DNA of 64,000 nucleotides, taken from assembly GCA_013815355.1 (NCBI GenBank), contig JACDGG010000001.1, positions 1 to 64,000 on the forward strand, in the 5' to 3' direction. The stretch's first letter is position 1. The number at the start of each line of letters is the position of its first letter. This document shows positions 17,356-28,500 of the stretch, piece by piece. The stretch comes from Solirubrobacterales bacterium. GTDB lineage: Bacteria; Actinomycetota; Thermoleophilia; Solirubrobacterales; Solirubrobacteraceae. The notes under the pieces were generated by a model, which was given only the letters and a program-made list of their open reading frames with translations, searched no databases and was not told the origin of the DNA. The position numbers were made by a program, and so were the translations under genes.

Positions 17356-20300
17356 TGCTCCGGCTCCTCAAGGGCCGCCAGCAGCTCCTCGAGGTCGCTG
17401 TCGTCGATCTCGCCGAGCAGTGCTCCGGCGGCCGAGCCGGCCAGCTCGCGGATCGTCGTGTGTTCGAAGACCTGCCCGAGCTCGAGCTCAAAGCCGTGTG
17501 AGTCGCGTACGCGCGCGAGCATCTTGACGGCAAGCATCGAGTGTCCGCCGAGGTCAAAGAAATCGTCATCGATACCGACGCGCTCGACGCTGAGCACCTC
17601 GCACCAGATCGACGCGAGCGCCTCCTCCATCGGGCTCTGCGCCGCGGCGTACGGGCGTGAGAGCTCGGGCCGTGCACCGTCGGGCGCAGGCAGCGAGACT
17701 CGATCGAGCTTGCCGTTCGGCGTCACCGGCAGCGACTCGAGGGTCACGAACGTCGAGGGAACCATGAACGGTGGGAGCTTGCTCTTCAACAGCCTGCGCA
17801 GCTGCTCTTCATCCGGCGCACGATCCCGCGCGGCCACCACGTAGGCCACGAGGCGACGGTCTCCGGGAGTGTCCTCGCGCACGACGACGACGGCCGCGGC
17901 GAGGTCATCGTGGGTGCCGAGCACGGCCTCGATCTCCTCGAGCTCGATGCGGAAGCCGCGGAGCTTGACCTGATGGTCGATCCGCCCGAGGAACTCGAGC
18001 GTCCCCGCCTCGCGCCAGCGCACGAGATCGCCGGTACGGTAAAGGCGCTCGGTGCCGCCGAAGGCGAACGGGTCTGCGACGAACTTTTCGCTCGTCAGCT
18101 CGGGGCGCTCGTGGTAGCCGCGAGCCACGCCGTCGCCGCCGATGTAGAGCTCGCCCGGCACGCCGATCGGCACGGGCTGACGATTGGCGTCGAGCACGTA
18201 GAGCCTCGTGTTCGCGATCGGCCCGCCGAGCGCAGGAGCGCCCTCGCCGGGATGCAGCTCGATCACCGAGGACCAGACGGTCGTCTCGGTCGGCCCGTAC
18301 ATGTGCCACAGCGAGGCTCCGCGTGCGAGCAGCTCCTCGGCAAGGCTGCGCGGGAGCGCCTCGCCACCGCAGACGATCTTCAGCTGCTCGCTGCCCTTCC
18401 AGCCGGCATCGACGAGCATCTGCCAGCTGGTCGGGGTGGCCTGCACGATCGTCGCACCGGTGCGCGTCAGCCAGTCGGCGAGCTCAACGCCGTCGAGAGC
18501 CGCCTCGCGCGGGATGATCGCCAGACGAGCGCCAGTGGTGAGCGGCAGATACCAGTCCGGTACCGAGAGGTCGAAGGAGAGCGTCGTCAGGTTTGCGAGC
18601 ACGTCGCCCTCGCCGATGCCCGGGCGCTCGCGCATCTCGGCGAGCAGGTTGGCGACCGAGCGATGGCGTATCTCCACGCCCTTCGGCTCACCGGTCGAGC
18701 CCGAGGTGTAGATCACATATGCAAGCGCCTCAGGGTCGACGTCGAACTCAAGCGCGGCGTCGGAGTGAGCGGCGAGCCGCTCGCGGTCGCGGTCCATGCA
18801 CAGCACCGCCGTACCGCGTGGGGCGATCATCACGAGGTGGCGCTCCTGGGTGATCAGCATCGAGGCGCCGGCGTCGGTGAGCAGCAGTTCCTGGCGCTGC
18901 GGCGGGTAGGTCGGCTCGATCGGCACGTAGGCGGCCCCGACGCGCAGCACACCCAGCATGCTCACGAGCAGATCGATGGAGCGCTCCAGGCAGATCGCGA
19001 CGATCGCACCCTCCCCGATGCCGCGATCGAGCAGCTCGCGTGCGAGCTGGCTGGAGCGGCGGTCGAGCTCTCCATAGGTGATCCGCTCCTCGCCGGAGAC
19101 GATCGCGATCGCCTCCGGCGCCCGCGCCGCCTGCGCTGCGAATTGCTCGTGCAGGGGCCGGCGGTCGTAGTCGCGTGCTGTCTCGTTCCAGTCGACGAGC
19201 ATCCTCGCGCGCTCGGCGCCGGTCAGGATCGCCAGCTCTGAGAGCCGCTGCTCGGGGCCGCTTGCGACCGCCGCGAGCACCGTCTTGTAGTGACCGATGA
19301 GGCGCTCGATCGTGCTCTCGTCGAACAGGTCGGTCGCGTACTCCAGCTGGGCGTGCAGCGAGCCGTCCTCGCGCTCGCGCAGGATGATCGAGAGGTCAAA
19401 CCGTGACCACTGCCAGCCGGGCACGGGCAGCTGCTCGAGCGTGCAGCCGGCCAGCGTCGGCTGCTGCTGGGCGACATCGAAGCCGAGCAGAACCTGGAAG
19501 ATGGGTGAGTGGCTTTGGTTGCGGTCCGGGTTGAGCACCTCGACGAGCTTCTCGAACGGGAGCTCCTCGTGGGCCCGAGCCTCGAGCGTGCTCTGCTTGA
19601 CCCGCTCGAGCAGCGCGGCGAAGGTCGGGTCTCCGGAGAGGTCGGTGCGGAGCGCGAGCGTGTTGCTGAAATAGCCGAGCAGCGACGCGGTCTCCTCATG
19701 CTGGCGTCCGGACACGGGGCTGCCGAGCACGATGTCCTCAACCCCCGTCTGACGATGGATGAGCACCTTGAACGCCGCCAGCAGCACCATGAACAAGGAC
19801 GCTCCCTGGCTGCGCGCGAGCTCGCGCAAGGGGTTTGCCTGTGCGGGTGTGAGCTCGAACTCGCAGAGCCGTCCGCTGTGGCTCTGCACGCTCGGGCGCG
19901 CCCGGTCACTCGGTAGCTCAAGGCGTGCGGGGGCGCCGGCGAGGCGCTCGCTCCAATACTCGACCATCTCATCCAGATATGGCCCGGCGAGACGCTCACG
20001 TTGCCACCGCGAGAAGTCGCCGTATTGGATCGGGAGCTCGGGGAGCGAGGGTTCGCTGCCATCGCGCAGCGCGCAGTAGAGCTGATCGAGCTCAGCGAAC
20101 AACAGCCCGCTTGAGGCATGGTCAGAGGCTACGTGGTGAAAGACGATCAGCAGCAGGTCTTCGTCCTCTGCCATGTGGACGAGGGCGGCGCGCAGCAGCA
20201 CGTCCCCCGCCAGGTCAAAGCTGCGGCAGGCGAGCTCGCCGAGCACACGCTGGGCCTCTTGCTCGCGCTCGGCCTGTGGGTGGGAGCGCAGGTCGGTCAC

Positions 20301-20603
20301 GCTCAGCTCGAGCTCCGCGGCGGGTGTGACCTCCTGAGCCGGCACGCCATCGATCAGGCGGATACGCGTGCGTAGGATCTCGTGGCGCGAGACGATCACG
20401 TTCAGCGCGGAGCGCAGCAGGCTCTCTTCGAGCGTCGTGCTGAGGCGCACGAGCGTCGGCACGTTGTAGGCGGCCAGACCCGGCATGATCTGGTCGAGCA
20501 GGAACAGGCGCTCCTGCGGGCTCGAAAGCGGCCTGGGGCCGTCGTCGAGCTCCCGAGCGCTCATCGGAGCATCAGCGCCGGCTACGTGCCCCGCCACATG
20601 CAT
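17352..20603 (-). CDS. NRPS, architecture C-A-T
   Basis: C: HHVASDHAS; A: VIYTSGSTGEPKG, MYGPTETTVW, YRTGDLVRW; T: DLGGHSML. Confidence 0.93.
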   Translation of the reverse strand: MHVAGHVAGADAPMSARELDDGPRPLSSPQERLFLLDQIMPGLAAYNVPTLVRLSTTLEESLLRSALNVIVSRHEILRTRIRLIDGVPAQEVTPAAELELSVTDLRSHPQAEREQEAQRVLGELACRSFDLAGDVLLRAALVHMAEDEDLLLIVFHHVASDHASSGLLFAELDQLYCALRDGSEPSLPELPIQYGDFSRWQRERLAGPYLDEMVEYWSERLAGAPARLELPSDRARPSVQSHSGRLCEFELTPAQANPLRELARSQGASLFMVLLAAFKVLIHRQTGVEDIVLGSPVSGRQHEETASLLGYFSNTLALRTDLSGDPTFAALLERVKQSTLEARAHEELPFEKLVEVLNPDRNQSHSPIFQVLLGFDVAQQQPTLAGCTLEQLPVPGWQWSRFDLSIILREREDGSLHAQLEYATDLFDESTIERLIGHYKTVLAAVASGPEQRLSELAILTGAERARMLVDWNETARDYDRRPLHEQFAAQAARAPEAIAIVSGEERITYGELDRRSSQLARELLDRGIGEGAIVAICLERSIDLLVSMLGVLRVGAAYVPIEPTYPPQRQELLLTDAGASMLITQERHLVMIAPRGTAVLCMDRDRERLAAHSDAALEFDVDPEALAYVIYTSGSTGEPKGVEIRHRSVANLLAEMRERPGIGEGDVLANLTTLSFDLSVPDWYLPLTTGARLAIIPREAALDGVELADWLTRTGATIVQATPTSWQMLVDAGWKGSEQLKIVCGGEALPRSLAEELLARGASLWHMYGPTETTVWSSVIELHPGEGAPALGGPIANTRLYVLDANRQPVPIGVPGELYIGGDGVARGYHERPELTSEKFVADPFAFGGTERLYRTGDLVRWREAGTLEFLGRIDHQVKLRGFRIELEEIEAVLGTHDDLAAAVVVVREDTPGDRRLVAYVVAARDRAPDEEQLRRLLKSKLPPFMVPSTFVTLESLPVTPNGKLDRVSLPAPDGARPELSRPYAAAQSPMEEALASIWCEVLSVERVGIDDDFFDLGGHSMLAVKMLARVRDSHGFELELGQVFEHTTIRELAGSAAGALLGEIDDSDLEELLAALEEPEQ

Positions 20604-23600
20604 TAGTGGCGCCCGGTCTCGGGCGGCACGTCCTGCGCCAGCAGCCGTTGGGCCTCCTCGTCGGACATGTCTTCAAGCTCGGCCATCAGCTTCGCCGTCT
20701 CGTCCACCTCGGAGTCGCCCATCATGCGCACGATCTCACTCGCGAGGCTTGCGATCGTCGGACAGGTGAACAGGCTGTGCAGCGGCAGGTCGACCGCGAA
20801 GTCGCTGCGCACCTGCGCGACGACCTGTGTCGCGAGCAGCGAGTGGCCCCCGAGCGCGAAGAAGTCGTCCTCGACGCCGACCTGCGGGAGGCCCAGAACC
20901 TGCGCCCAGATTGCGGCCACAGCCTCCTCCAGCGGAGTCCGCGGCGCGATGTACGCCGCGCTTGGCGTGCTCGCGAGATCGGGATCGGGCAGCGTAAGCT
21001 TGTCGATCTTCCCGCTCGGCGTGCGGGGCATCTCAGCGACGATCACGATCGCCGCAGGCAGCATGAACTCGGGCAGCCATCCGGCGAGATGCGCGCGCAG
21101 CTGGTCGGGCTCGAGCGCACCGTCGGTCGTGCAGTAGGCGAGCAGTCGCAGATCTCCCGTGGCGCTCGCCTGCGTGACCGTGACGGCCTCGCGCACCTGG
21201 GAATGTGAGCGCAACGCCGCCTCTATCTCTGCCGGCTCGACGCGGTAGCCGCGGATCTTCAGCTGCTCGTCAACACGGCCCAGGAACTCGAGCGTGCCGT
21301 CGGGAAGCCAGCGCACCAGGTCTCCCGTGTCATACATCTGGGCCCCGCCGTCCGGCGTGAACGGGTCAGCGGAGAATCGCTCGGCGGTCAGCTCCGGCTC
21401 GCCCACATAGCCGCGCGCGACGCCGGCGCCCGAGATGAACAACCTCCCCGGGACCCCCACGGGTGTCAGGCGTCGGCCATCGTCGAGCACATAGCAGGAG
21501 GTGTTTGAGATCGGCCGTCCGATCGGGACGCTGGCGGGGGCATATTCGCCCGGGCCCTCGCCGACGAGGAACGTGCAGGAGCCGATCGTCGTCTCAGTCG
21601 GGCCGTAGTGGTTGAGGATCGCGCAGCTGGAGAGCGCTCGCACACGATCCACGAGGTCCCAGCCGGCACGCTCACCGCCCACGAGCAGCCAGCGCCTGGG
21701 GAGCACCCGCGGGTCACCGGCTCTCAGCAGCGCACCGATGTGCGATGGGGTGATCTTCAGCACGTCCAAGGGCGTCGCCTCGAGGAGGCTTGCGAACGCG
21801 CCCGGGTCCGTCGCCGCATCGGGGCTGACGAGCACGAGCGTGCCCCCCGAGCACAGCGCGCCGAACACCGAGGTGTTGCCCAGATCTGTGGAGACCGAGG
21901 TCACGAGCCCGAACGACAGCTGCTCGCGATCGGCGCCCAGGCGTCGGACGATGTCGGCGGCGTAATTGGTCAGGTTGGCGTGCGTCACCGAGACGCCCTT
22001 CGGTGCGCCGGTCGAGCCCGACGTGAAGATCACGTAGGCGAGATCCTCAGCAGCAAGGTCGACCTCAGGAGCCTCGGATGGCTCGCGCCCGAGGGCATCG
22101 CGATCCCGGTCAAGGCAGATGACCTCGCCCGCTGGCTCCGGCAGGCGGCCAAGCAGCGGCTCCTGGGTGACGAGCACCTTCGCGCCCGTCGTCTCGAGCT
22201 GGTGGCCCAGGCGGGCTGGGGGGTGCTCGTAGCGAAGGGGCACGTAGGCTCCTCCCGCTTTCAGGATGCCCGCGAGCGCAACCACCATCTCGATCGAGCG
22301 ATCCGTGCACAGCCCGACGGCGACTCCCGGCCCGACGCCACAGCCACGCAGGCGGTGCGCGAGCTGGTTCGCGCGCGCGTTGAGCTCCCCGTAGGTGATC
22401 GAGCGTGGACCGTCGAGCACAGCTACTCGCTCCGGCGTCGTGAGCGCGTGGTGGGCGATCAGTTCGTGGACACGCTCTGCGGGCAGCTCCGCAGCGGTGT
22501 CGTTGAACGCGTGTAGGATCCGCCGGCGTTCATCGTCGCTCAGCAGCTGCACGTCCCCGAGCGCAACGCCGGGGTCGCCGGCGAGGGCTTTGAGCATCCG
22601 CGCGAGGCCCTCGGCGAGGCCGCTGACGGTCGTGTGCGGGTAGCGCGCGGGGTCGAACACGAGGCTCAGCGTGAGCCGCTCGCCGTCGGATCCACACATC
22701 GCGATCAGCCGTCGCTCTGGTCCCGTGCAGATGATCCGCTTGAGGCTCAGCTGCAGTCCCTCGGGCTGATCCAGGTGCGCGGGGTACTCGGCAAAGGCGA
22801 TCTCGAGCGATGTCGTCTCCGCCGGCGCATAGTCCTGGTTGACGAGCGCCTCGCCGCGTGCGCGATCGACCTCGGCTAGGACCTCGGCGAAGGCCCGCGT
22901 GGCGCCGACGCGGGCCTGTACAGGCACTGCCCGTGCAAAGGCGCCGATCGAGCCCTCGAGATCGGGATGACGCCGCTCGCCCGCGAGGAAAGCGACCGTG
23001 GTGCTCTCCTGGGCGCTGAAGCGTCCCAGCACCGCGTGCCAGGCGGCGTGCGCCAACGCCGCGGAGGTGGTTCCGTAGCGGCTGGCCTGCGCTGCCAGCT
23101 CTTGTGCGAGCGCCTCCTCGATTGGCACCGAGAGCTCTTGTGGCGCGTCCTTGGAGACCGAGCCGGTGAACGGCAGCTCAGGCGAGCCCACGGGCCCGAG
23201 CTCCCGCCAGAAGGTACGTGCTGAGCGTGCCTCGCTCTCCTCTGAGTCGCTGAGTTCGTGCTGCCAGGCTGAGAAATCCGCATACTGAAGCGGGTCTTCG
23301 ATCAGCTCTCCGCCCGCCAGATGGGTGGCGAGCTCTCCCAGCAGGAGCGCCGTGGAAGCGTGGTCGGCGCATAGCGCCGAGATTGTGAGGATCAACCGCA
23401 GGGCCTGCTCGCCCTCGACCACGAGGACAGCACGCACGAGCGGTCCATGCTTGAGATCAAAGGGGGCCAACAGCTCCGAGCGGCGAGCATCGGCAACTCG
23501 CTGCGAGCGCTGCTCGGCGGCGAGCGTCGCGAGCTCCAGCGTTTCTATCCGCGGCTCAAGCAGAGCGTTGATCTGCTGCAGCGGGAAGCGCAGGCCGGCC

Positions 23601-23797
23601 TGCGGCGCGAAGGTCGTGCGCAGGCTCTCATGCCGGCCCACGACCGCCCGGAGAGCATCTGCGAGCTTGACCGACGCGAGCTCGCCGCGGCACATGAGCA
23701 CGGCCTGGATACGCGCCGAGGGACCCTCGGGCTCGCCAGCCCAGAGCTGCTCTTGCTGAGGCGAGATTTGAAAGCTGTCTGCAGTGCTATCTGACAT
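20603..23797 (-). CDS. NRPS, architecture C*-A-T (C-like domain without HHxxxDG; Asp-like A domain)
   Basis: A: VIFTSGSTGAPKG, TDLGNTSVFGALCSGG, NHYGPTETTIG; T: ALGGHSLLATQVV; position of the C active site reads TISALCADHAS. Confidence 0.92.
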   Translation of the reverse strand: MSDSTADSFQISPQQEQLWAGEPEGPSARIQAVLMCRGELASVKLADALRAVVGRHESLRTTFAPQAGLRFPLQQINALLEPRIETLELATLAAEQRSQRVADARRSELLAPFDLKHGPLVRAVLVVEGEQALRLILTISALCADHASTALLLGELATHLAGGELIEDPLQYADFSAWQHELSDSEESEARSARTFWRELGPVGSPELPFTGSVSKDAPQELSVPIEEALAQELAAQASRYGTTSAALAHAAWHAVLGRFSAQESTTVAFLAGERRHPDLEGSIGAFARAVPVQARVGATRAFAEVLAEVDRARGEALVNQDYAPAETTSLEIAFAEYPAHLDQPEGLQLSLKRIICTGPERRLIAMCGSDGERLTLSLVFDPARYPHTTVSGLAEGLARMLKALAGDPGVALGDVQLLSDDERRRILHAFNDTAAELPAERVHELIAHHALTTPERVAVLDGPRSITYGELNARANQLAHRLRGCGVGPGVAVGLCTDRSIEMVVALAGILKAGGAYVPLRYEHPPARLGHQLETTGAKVLVTQEPLLGRLPEPAGEVICLDRDRDALGREPSEAPEVDLAAEDLAYVIFTSGSTGAPKGVSVTHANLTNYAADIVRRLGADREQLSFGLVTSVSTDLGNTSVFGALCSGGTLVLVSPDAATDPGAFASLLEATPLDVLKITPSHIGALLRAGDPRVLPRRWLLVGGERAGWDLVDRVRALSSCAILNHYGPTETTIGSCTFLVGEGPGEYAPASVPIGRPISNTSCYVLDDGRRLTPVGVPGRLFISGAGVARGYVGEPELTAERFSADPFTPDGGAQMYDTGDLVRWLPDGTLEFLGRVDEQLKIRGYRVEPAEIEAALRSHSQVREAVTVTQASATGDLRLLAYCTTDGALEPDQLRAHLAGWLPEFMLPAAIVIVAEMPRTPSGKIDKLTLPDPDLASTPSAAYIAPRTPLEEAVAAIWAQVLGLPQVGVEDDFFALGGHSLLATQVVAQVRSDFAVDLPLHSLFTCPTIASLASEIVRMMGDSEVDETAKLMAELEDMSDEEAQRLLAQDVPPETGRH

Positions 23798-24048
23798 TCC
23801 GTTGTCCACGAAGCACGCTACCCCCATGTATTTTCTTGCGGAGTGACCGCGCGAAGCCTAAGAATCCTTACCCAAATCGTACTGTAATCGGCCAAAAAGT
23901 CGAGCGAAATGGGAGGGATACGGCCGGTTGCACAGCCTCTTGCGTGACCCCACGGTGGGCGCTGCTTGAGCAGACGAGAGAAGCATAGCGCCAACTGGTC
24001 CGTAAGGTTCGGATTGTTGGATTCTACTCGTTGGTCGCGCCTGTGCTC

Positions 24049-25509
24049 TCAGCGACGCCGGATCGAGCGCCCCGCAACTTTGCGTGGTTTGGGGGCGCCT
24101 CCCAGGGTCAGGATCGGAGCATCGGGATCTGCCACGAGCTGCTCGAGCAGCACGCGTAGGTTTGCCTCAAAGCCAACGACGGTCGCGTGATCGAACAGAT
24201 CCCTGTCGTACTCGAAGTAGCCTCCGAGCGTCTCGCTGCCAAGCTCCAGCTCGAGCGCAAAATCGAAGCGCGAGAAGCCGATGTCCACGGCGATCGGCTC
24301 GACCTCCACGCCGCTCAGGGCGAGCGCCGGGCGTTCGCTTGCCTGCGCGCGGAAGTTCACCTGGAACAGCGGGTTGTGACCCGGGTCACGCTTCGGGGCC
24401 ACGGTCTCGACCACCTTCTCAAACGGCAGGTCCTGGTGAGCGTAGGCACCCAGCGCGCTCGTACGCGCGCGTTGCATGACCTCCCGAAAGGAAGGGTTGC
24501 CACCCATCCATGTCCGCAGCGCGATCGTGTTCGTGAAGAAACCGATCAGGCCCTGGAGCTCGAGGTTGTTGCGGTTCGCGATCGGGCTGCCGATCACGAT
24601 GTGCTCCTCGCCCGAGAGCCGGTAGAGCATCGTTGTGAAGACCGCCAGCATCGTGATGAAGAAGGTCGTCCCCTCCTCGCGTCCGAGCGCCAGCAGGGCG
24701 TCGGCGATGCTTCGCTCCAGGGCAATCCGGTGATGCGCCCCGTCGTGGTTTTGCACGGGCTGTCGCGGACGGTCGGTCGGCAGTCGCAGCAGCTCCGGTG
24801 CTCCATCGAGCGTGCGCGCCCAGTAGGAGCGAAGCTCCTGCAGCAGGGCTCCCTGCAGACGCTCGCGCTGCCATACCGCGTAGTCGGCGTACTGGATCGG
24901 CAACGTTGCCAGGCTCGCCTCGCGGCCCTCGAGATCGGCCGCGTAGCACTCCGCGAGCTCAGCGAACAGGACCCCGTCGGAGTGCGCATCGGCTGCGATG
25001 TGATGCATTCTCAGCAGCAGGACGTGCTCCTCGGGCCCAAGCGCCACGAGCGTGGCGCGCAGCATCAGGTCGGTCGTGAGATCGAACGGCTCGCGCGAGA
25101 GCGTGCTGAGCAGATCGTCGAGCTGCTCGGGGGAGTCGCCGTCTGGGCCTGGCAGGACCGGCAGCTCAAAAGACCACTCCTCGAGGGTCCTCTGGAGCGG
25201 TTCCGCGCCCGGAACGATCACGGTGCGAAGGCTCTCGTGCCGCTCGATCACCGTGTGCAGCGCGCGCTCGAGCGCGGCCCGGTCGAGCGCGCCCCGCAGT
25301 CGCAGCGCGCGCGCGCCGTTGAAGGTCGGGGCGCCAGGCTCCCATTGCTCGAGGAACCACATCCGCTGCTGGGCGAAGGACAGGGGCACCGGACCCGGTT
25401 GCGGCCGCTTTGGGATCGCGACGGCCCCGGCGCTGGAGTCACGGCGCTGCAGAAGCGCGCGCTCGAGCAGGGCGCGCTTCGCCGGGGATAGCGCTTCGCT
25501 ACCGGTCAC
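24049..25509 (-). CDS. Stand-alone NRPS condensation domain
   Basis: 486 aa: PVPLSFAQQRMWFLEQ, RMHHIAADAHSDG (HHxxxDA), IQYADYAVWQRERL, IGFFTNTIALRT, HNPLFQVNFR; no A or T domain. Confidence 0.9.
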   Translation of the reverse strand: MTGSEALSPAKRALLERALLQRRDSSAGAVAIPKRPQPGPVPLSFAQQRMWFLEQWEPGAPTFNGARALRLRGALDRAALERALHTVIERHESLRTVIVPGAEPLQRTLEEWSFELPVLPGPDGDSPEQLDDLLSTLSREPFDLTTDLMLRATLVALGPEEHVLLLRMHHIAADAHSDGVLFAELAECYAADLEGREASLATLPIQYADYAVWQRERLQGALLQELRSYWARTLDGAPELLRLPTDRPRQPVQNHDGAHHRIALERSIADALLALGREEGTTFFITMLAVFTTMLYRLSGEEHIVIGSPIANRNNLELQGLIGFFTNTIALRTWMGGNPSFREVMQRARTSALGAYAHQDLPFEKVVETVAPKRDPGHNPLFQVNFRAQASERPALALSGVEVEPIAVDIGFSRFDFALELELGSETLGGYFEYDRDLFDHATVVGFEANLRVLLEQLVADPDAPILTLGGAPKPRKVAGRSIRRR

Positions 25510-28500
25510 TGACCTCCGTCGCCGGCACCAGGGGTGCCCGTCGCGCGGATCACCTCGGCGAGGGCGGCAACGGTAGGGGCGGCAAGCAGCGCGCGTAGCG
25601 GGATCTCGCCATAGAGGCGACGGATTCGCATCGTCGCTTGCGTGGCGAGCAGCGAGTGGCCGCCGAGCGCGAAGAAGTCGTCAAGTGCACCGACACGCGC
25701 GACCCCGAGCATCTCGCCCCAGATTTCTGCGATCTGCTGCTCGACCTCATCGCGCGGCGCGACATACTCCGCCTCGCGCCTGGCCTGCACCTCGGCGATG
25801 CCCGCCAAGGCCCGACGGTCGATCTTGCCGCTGGCGCTGAGCGGCAACGCCTCCACGGTCCTGAAGGCCGAGGGGATCATGTGCTCGGGCAGACGCTCGC
25901 CGAGAAACGCGCGCAGCTCCTTTACGGCGGGCGGCTCGGGCGCGACCATGTAGGCGGCGAGACGAAGCCCTCCGCGTTCGTCGTCCTCCGCGCAGACGGC
26001 CACCTGGTGGATCGCGGCGTGGCTCAGCAGGCTCGCCTCGATCTCGCCCGGTTCGATCCTGTAGCCGCGGATCTTGACCTGGTCGTCGAGTCGGCCGAGA
26101 AACTCAATCGCGCCGTCGCGCAGACGCCTGACACGGTCACCGGTGCGATACATCCTCGCGTCGCTCTCCTCAGCGAAGGGATCGCTCGTAAACGGACCGC
26201 CCGCCTCGGCGGCCAGGTAGCCGCGGGCGACCCCGCCACCGGCGATGCAGAGCTCGCCGGGAACCCCGATCGGCACCGGCTCCAGACGGCGGTCGAGTAC
26301 GTGGGCGCGCGCGCCCACGAGCGGGAAGCCGATCGGCACGGTGAGTGAGTCCGGGCGGCACTGGTCATCGACCAGGTAGGTGGTGCATCCCACGGTCGTC
26401 TCGGTCGGGCCATAGTGGTTGAGGATCCGGCAGCCGGGGGCTTGCGCGCGGACCTGCTCCACGAGCTCCCAGGAGAGCGCTTCGCCGCCGAGCACCAACC
26501 AGCGCCGCGGAAGCACGCCGGGCGCGTTGCTCGCGATCAGCGCGCGCAGGTGCGACGGTGCGATCTTCAGGACGTCCAGCGGCGCGCCCTGCAGCTCGGC
26601 GGCCAGCAGCTCGCCGTCCATCGCGGCCTCGGCTCCGATCAGCCGGATCGTGCCCCCGGACACCAGGGGGGTGAAGATCGAGGTGTTGCCGAGATCGGTG
26701 CTGATCGCCGAGGCTACGCCGAAGACCACGCCGGCGGGATCCTCATCAGAGAAAAGGCGCGCGGCGATCGAGCTCGCGTAGCCGGCGAGGTTTGCGTGGG
26801 TCACGGCCACACCCTTCGGCGTCCCCGTGGAACCCGACGTGTACATCACGTAGGCGAGATCCTCCGAGGCCACCTGGCACCCGGGGCTTGTCGAGGCGTT
26901 GCCGGCGATCGCCTCGCTGTCGCGATCGACGCACACGGCGATCTGCCCGAGCTCGGGCAGATCGGCGAGCAGATGATCTTCGGTGACGAGCATGCGTGCG
27001 CCGGTATCGCGCAGCTGATGGGAGAGGCGCGCCGCGGGGTGCTCGTGGTTGAGCGGCACGTAGGCGCTTCCTGTCTTGAGGATCGCCAGCAGCGCCACGA
27101 GCATCGCCGGGGTGCGCTCCATGCACAGCCCGACCGGGTGCTCGCTCTGCGAGCCCAGCTGCTGGAGGTGGTTGGCGAGCCGGTTGGCCGCCGCGTCGAG
27201 CTCCGCGTAGCTCAGCGTCTGTGCGGCGCCGATCACAGCGGGGCGCTCGGGCGTGAGCTTTGCCTGCTCTCCGAAGCGCTCGTGCACGGATGTCTGCGGG
27301 GCGGACGACGCCGGGGCGCTCGAGGCCGATAGCAGCCGATCGCGCTCTTGGGAGTCGATCGGGAGTAGCTGCCCCGCGGGCGTCGATGGATCGGCGAGCG
27401 CGCTGTGCAGAACCGTCACAAAGCGCTCGGCGAGCTCGTTTGCGTCCTCGGCTGAGACCGCGACCGGGTCGTAGCTGAGCTCGCCTGCGAGCCCGAGCTC
27501 GCCGGCGCGCAGCGCGAGCAGCAACGGGGCCCCTGCGGGCGCGATGCGCAGCGCGAGGATCGCCCGCGCCGGCGCGCTGAGCGGGCCGACAGTATGGAAT
27601 GACCAGCCGGCCGCAGCCTGCCCGGCGAGCGCGGTGAGGTCCGTGCCATCGCCGCAGTCCTGCCAGCGCTCAGCGAGCGCGCGGGAACGGCGCACCTGGT
27701 CGAGGATCTCCGCGAACGTGGTCGTCTCCTGGAAGCGCGAGTGGATCGGTGTCGGCTGTTCATAGGGGCCGATCGTGCGGTCCAGGTCGGGCTGCATGCG
27801 GCCTTCGCTCCAGCCCGCGAGCACAAGCTCTGATGCCCCCGACATGTGCGCAACGAGCGCATGCCAGCTCGCCTCGAGGAATGCGGCGACGGTGACGCCC
27901 GCTGCTACCGCGCCACGCTGCAGCTGGGCAAGGTCGATCTCGCGAAGGTCAAGCGCGGCGAAGGCGCGCTGCCCCGAGCTCGGCTGATCGCGCAGCGCGA
28001 ACAGAACCCGTGGAGCGCTCGGCCGGTCGGCACCGGCCTCGCGCCAGAACGCAAGGCCGTCTTGCACCGCAGACTCCTCATCGGCGATCAGCTCGTGGCG
28101 CCACTCGGCGTAGTCGGCGTACTGAACGGGTTCCTCGCTGAGCTCGGACACGCCATATGACGCGCACAGCTCTCCGAGCAACAGCAACAGAGAGGAGGCG
28201 TCGGCACAGGCGGCACACGAGCTCAGCACCAGCAGCGCGGACTCCTCGGCGGCGCCGGCCACGAGCACCCGCACGAGCGGGCCACTCTGGAGGTCGAACT
28301 CGCGCTTGGCCTCGCGCGCAAGCAGCTTCCTGAGCTCCTCGCCGCCACCGGTGAGGCCGGCGGCGCTCGGCTCCTCCTCGAGCAGCCAGGCGGATGAGGA
28401 CTCCGTCGCGATCACCTGCTGGGGCATGCGCATACCTGCGGGTTGCACGAACGTGGTCCGCAAGATCTCGTGACGCGCCGTTGCGTCCGCGAGTGCTCCG

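Noticed and set aside
17910-19241. 443-aa plus-strand ORF
   Set aside because: Antisense to the A domain of NRPS 17352..20603; His/Arg/Gly-rich shadow typical of high-GC DNA, no recognisable motif
24187-25491. 434-aa plus-strand ORF
   Set aside because: Fully antisense to the convincing stand-alone C domain 24049..25509
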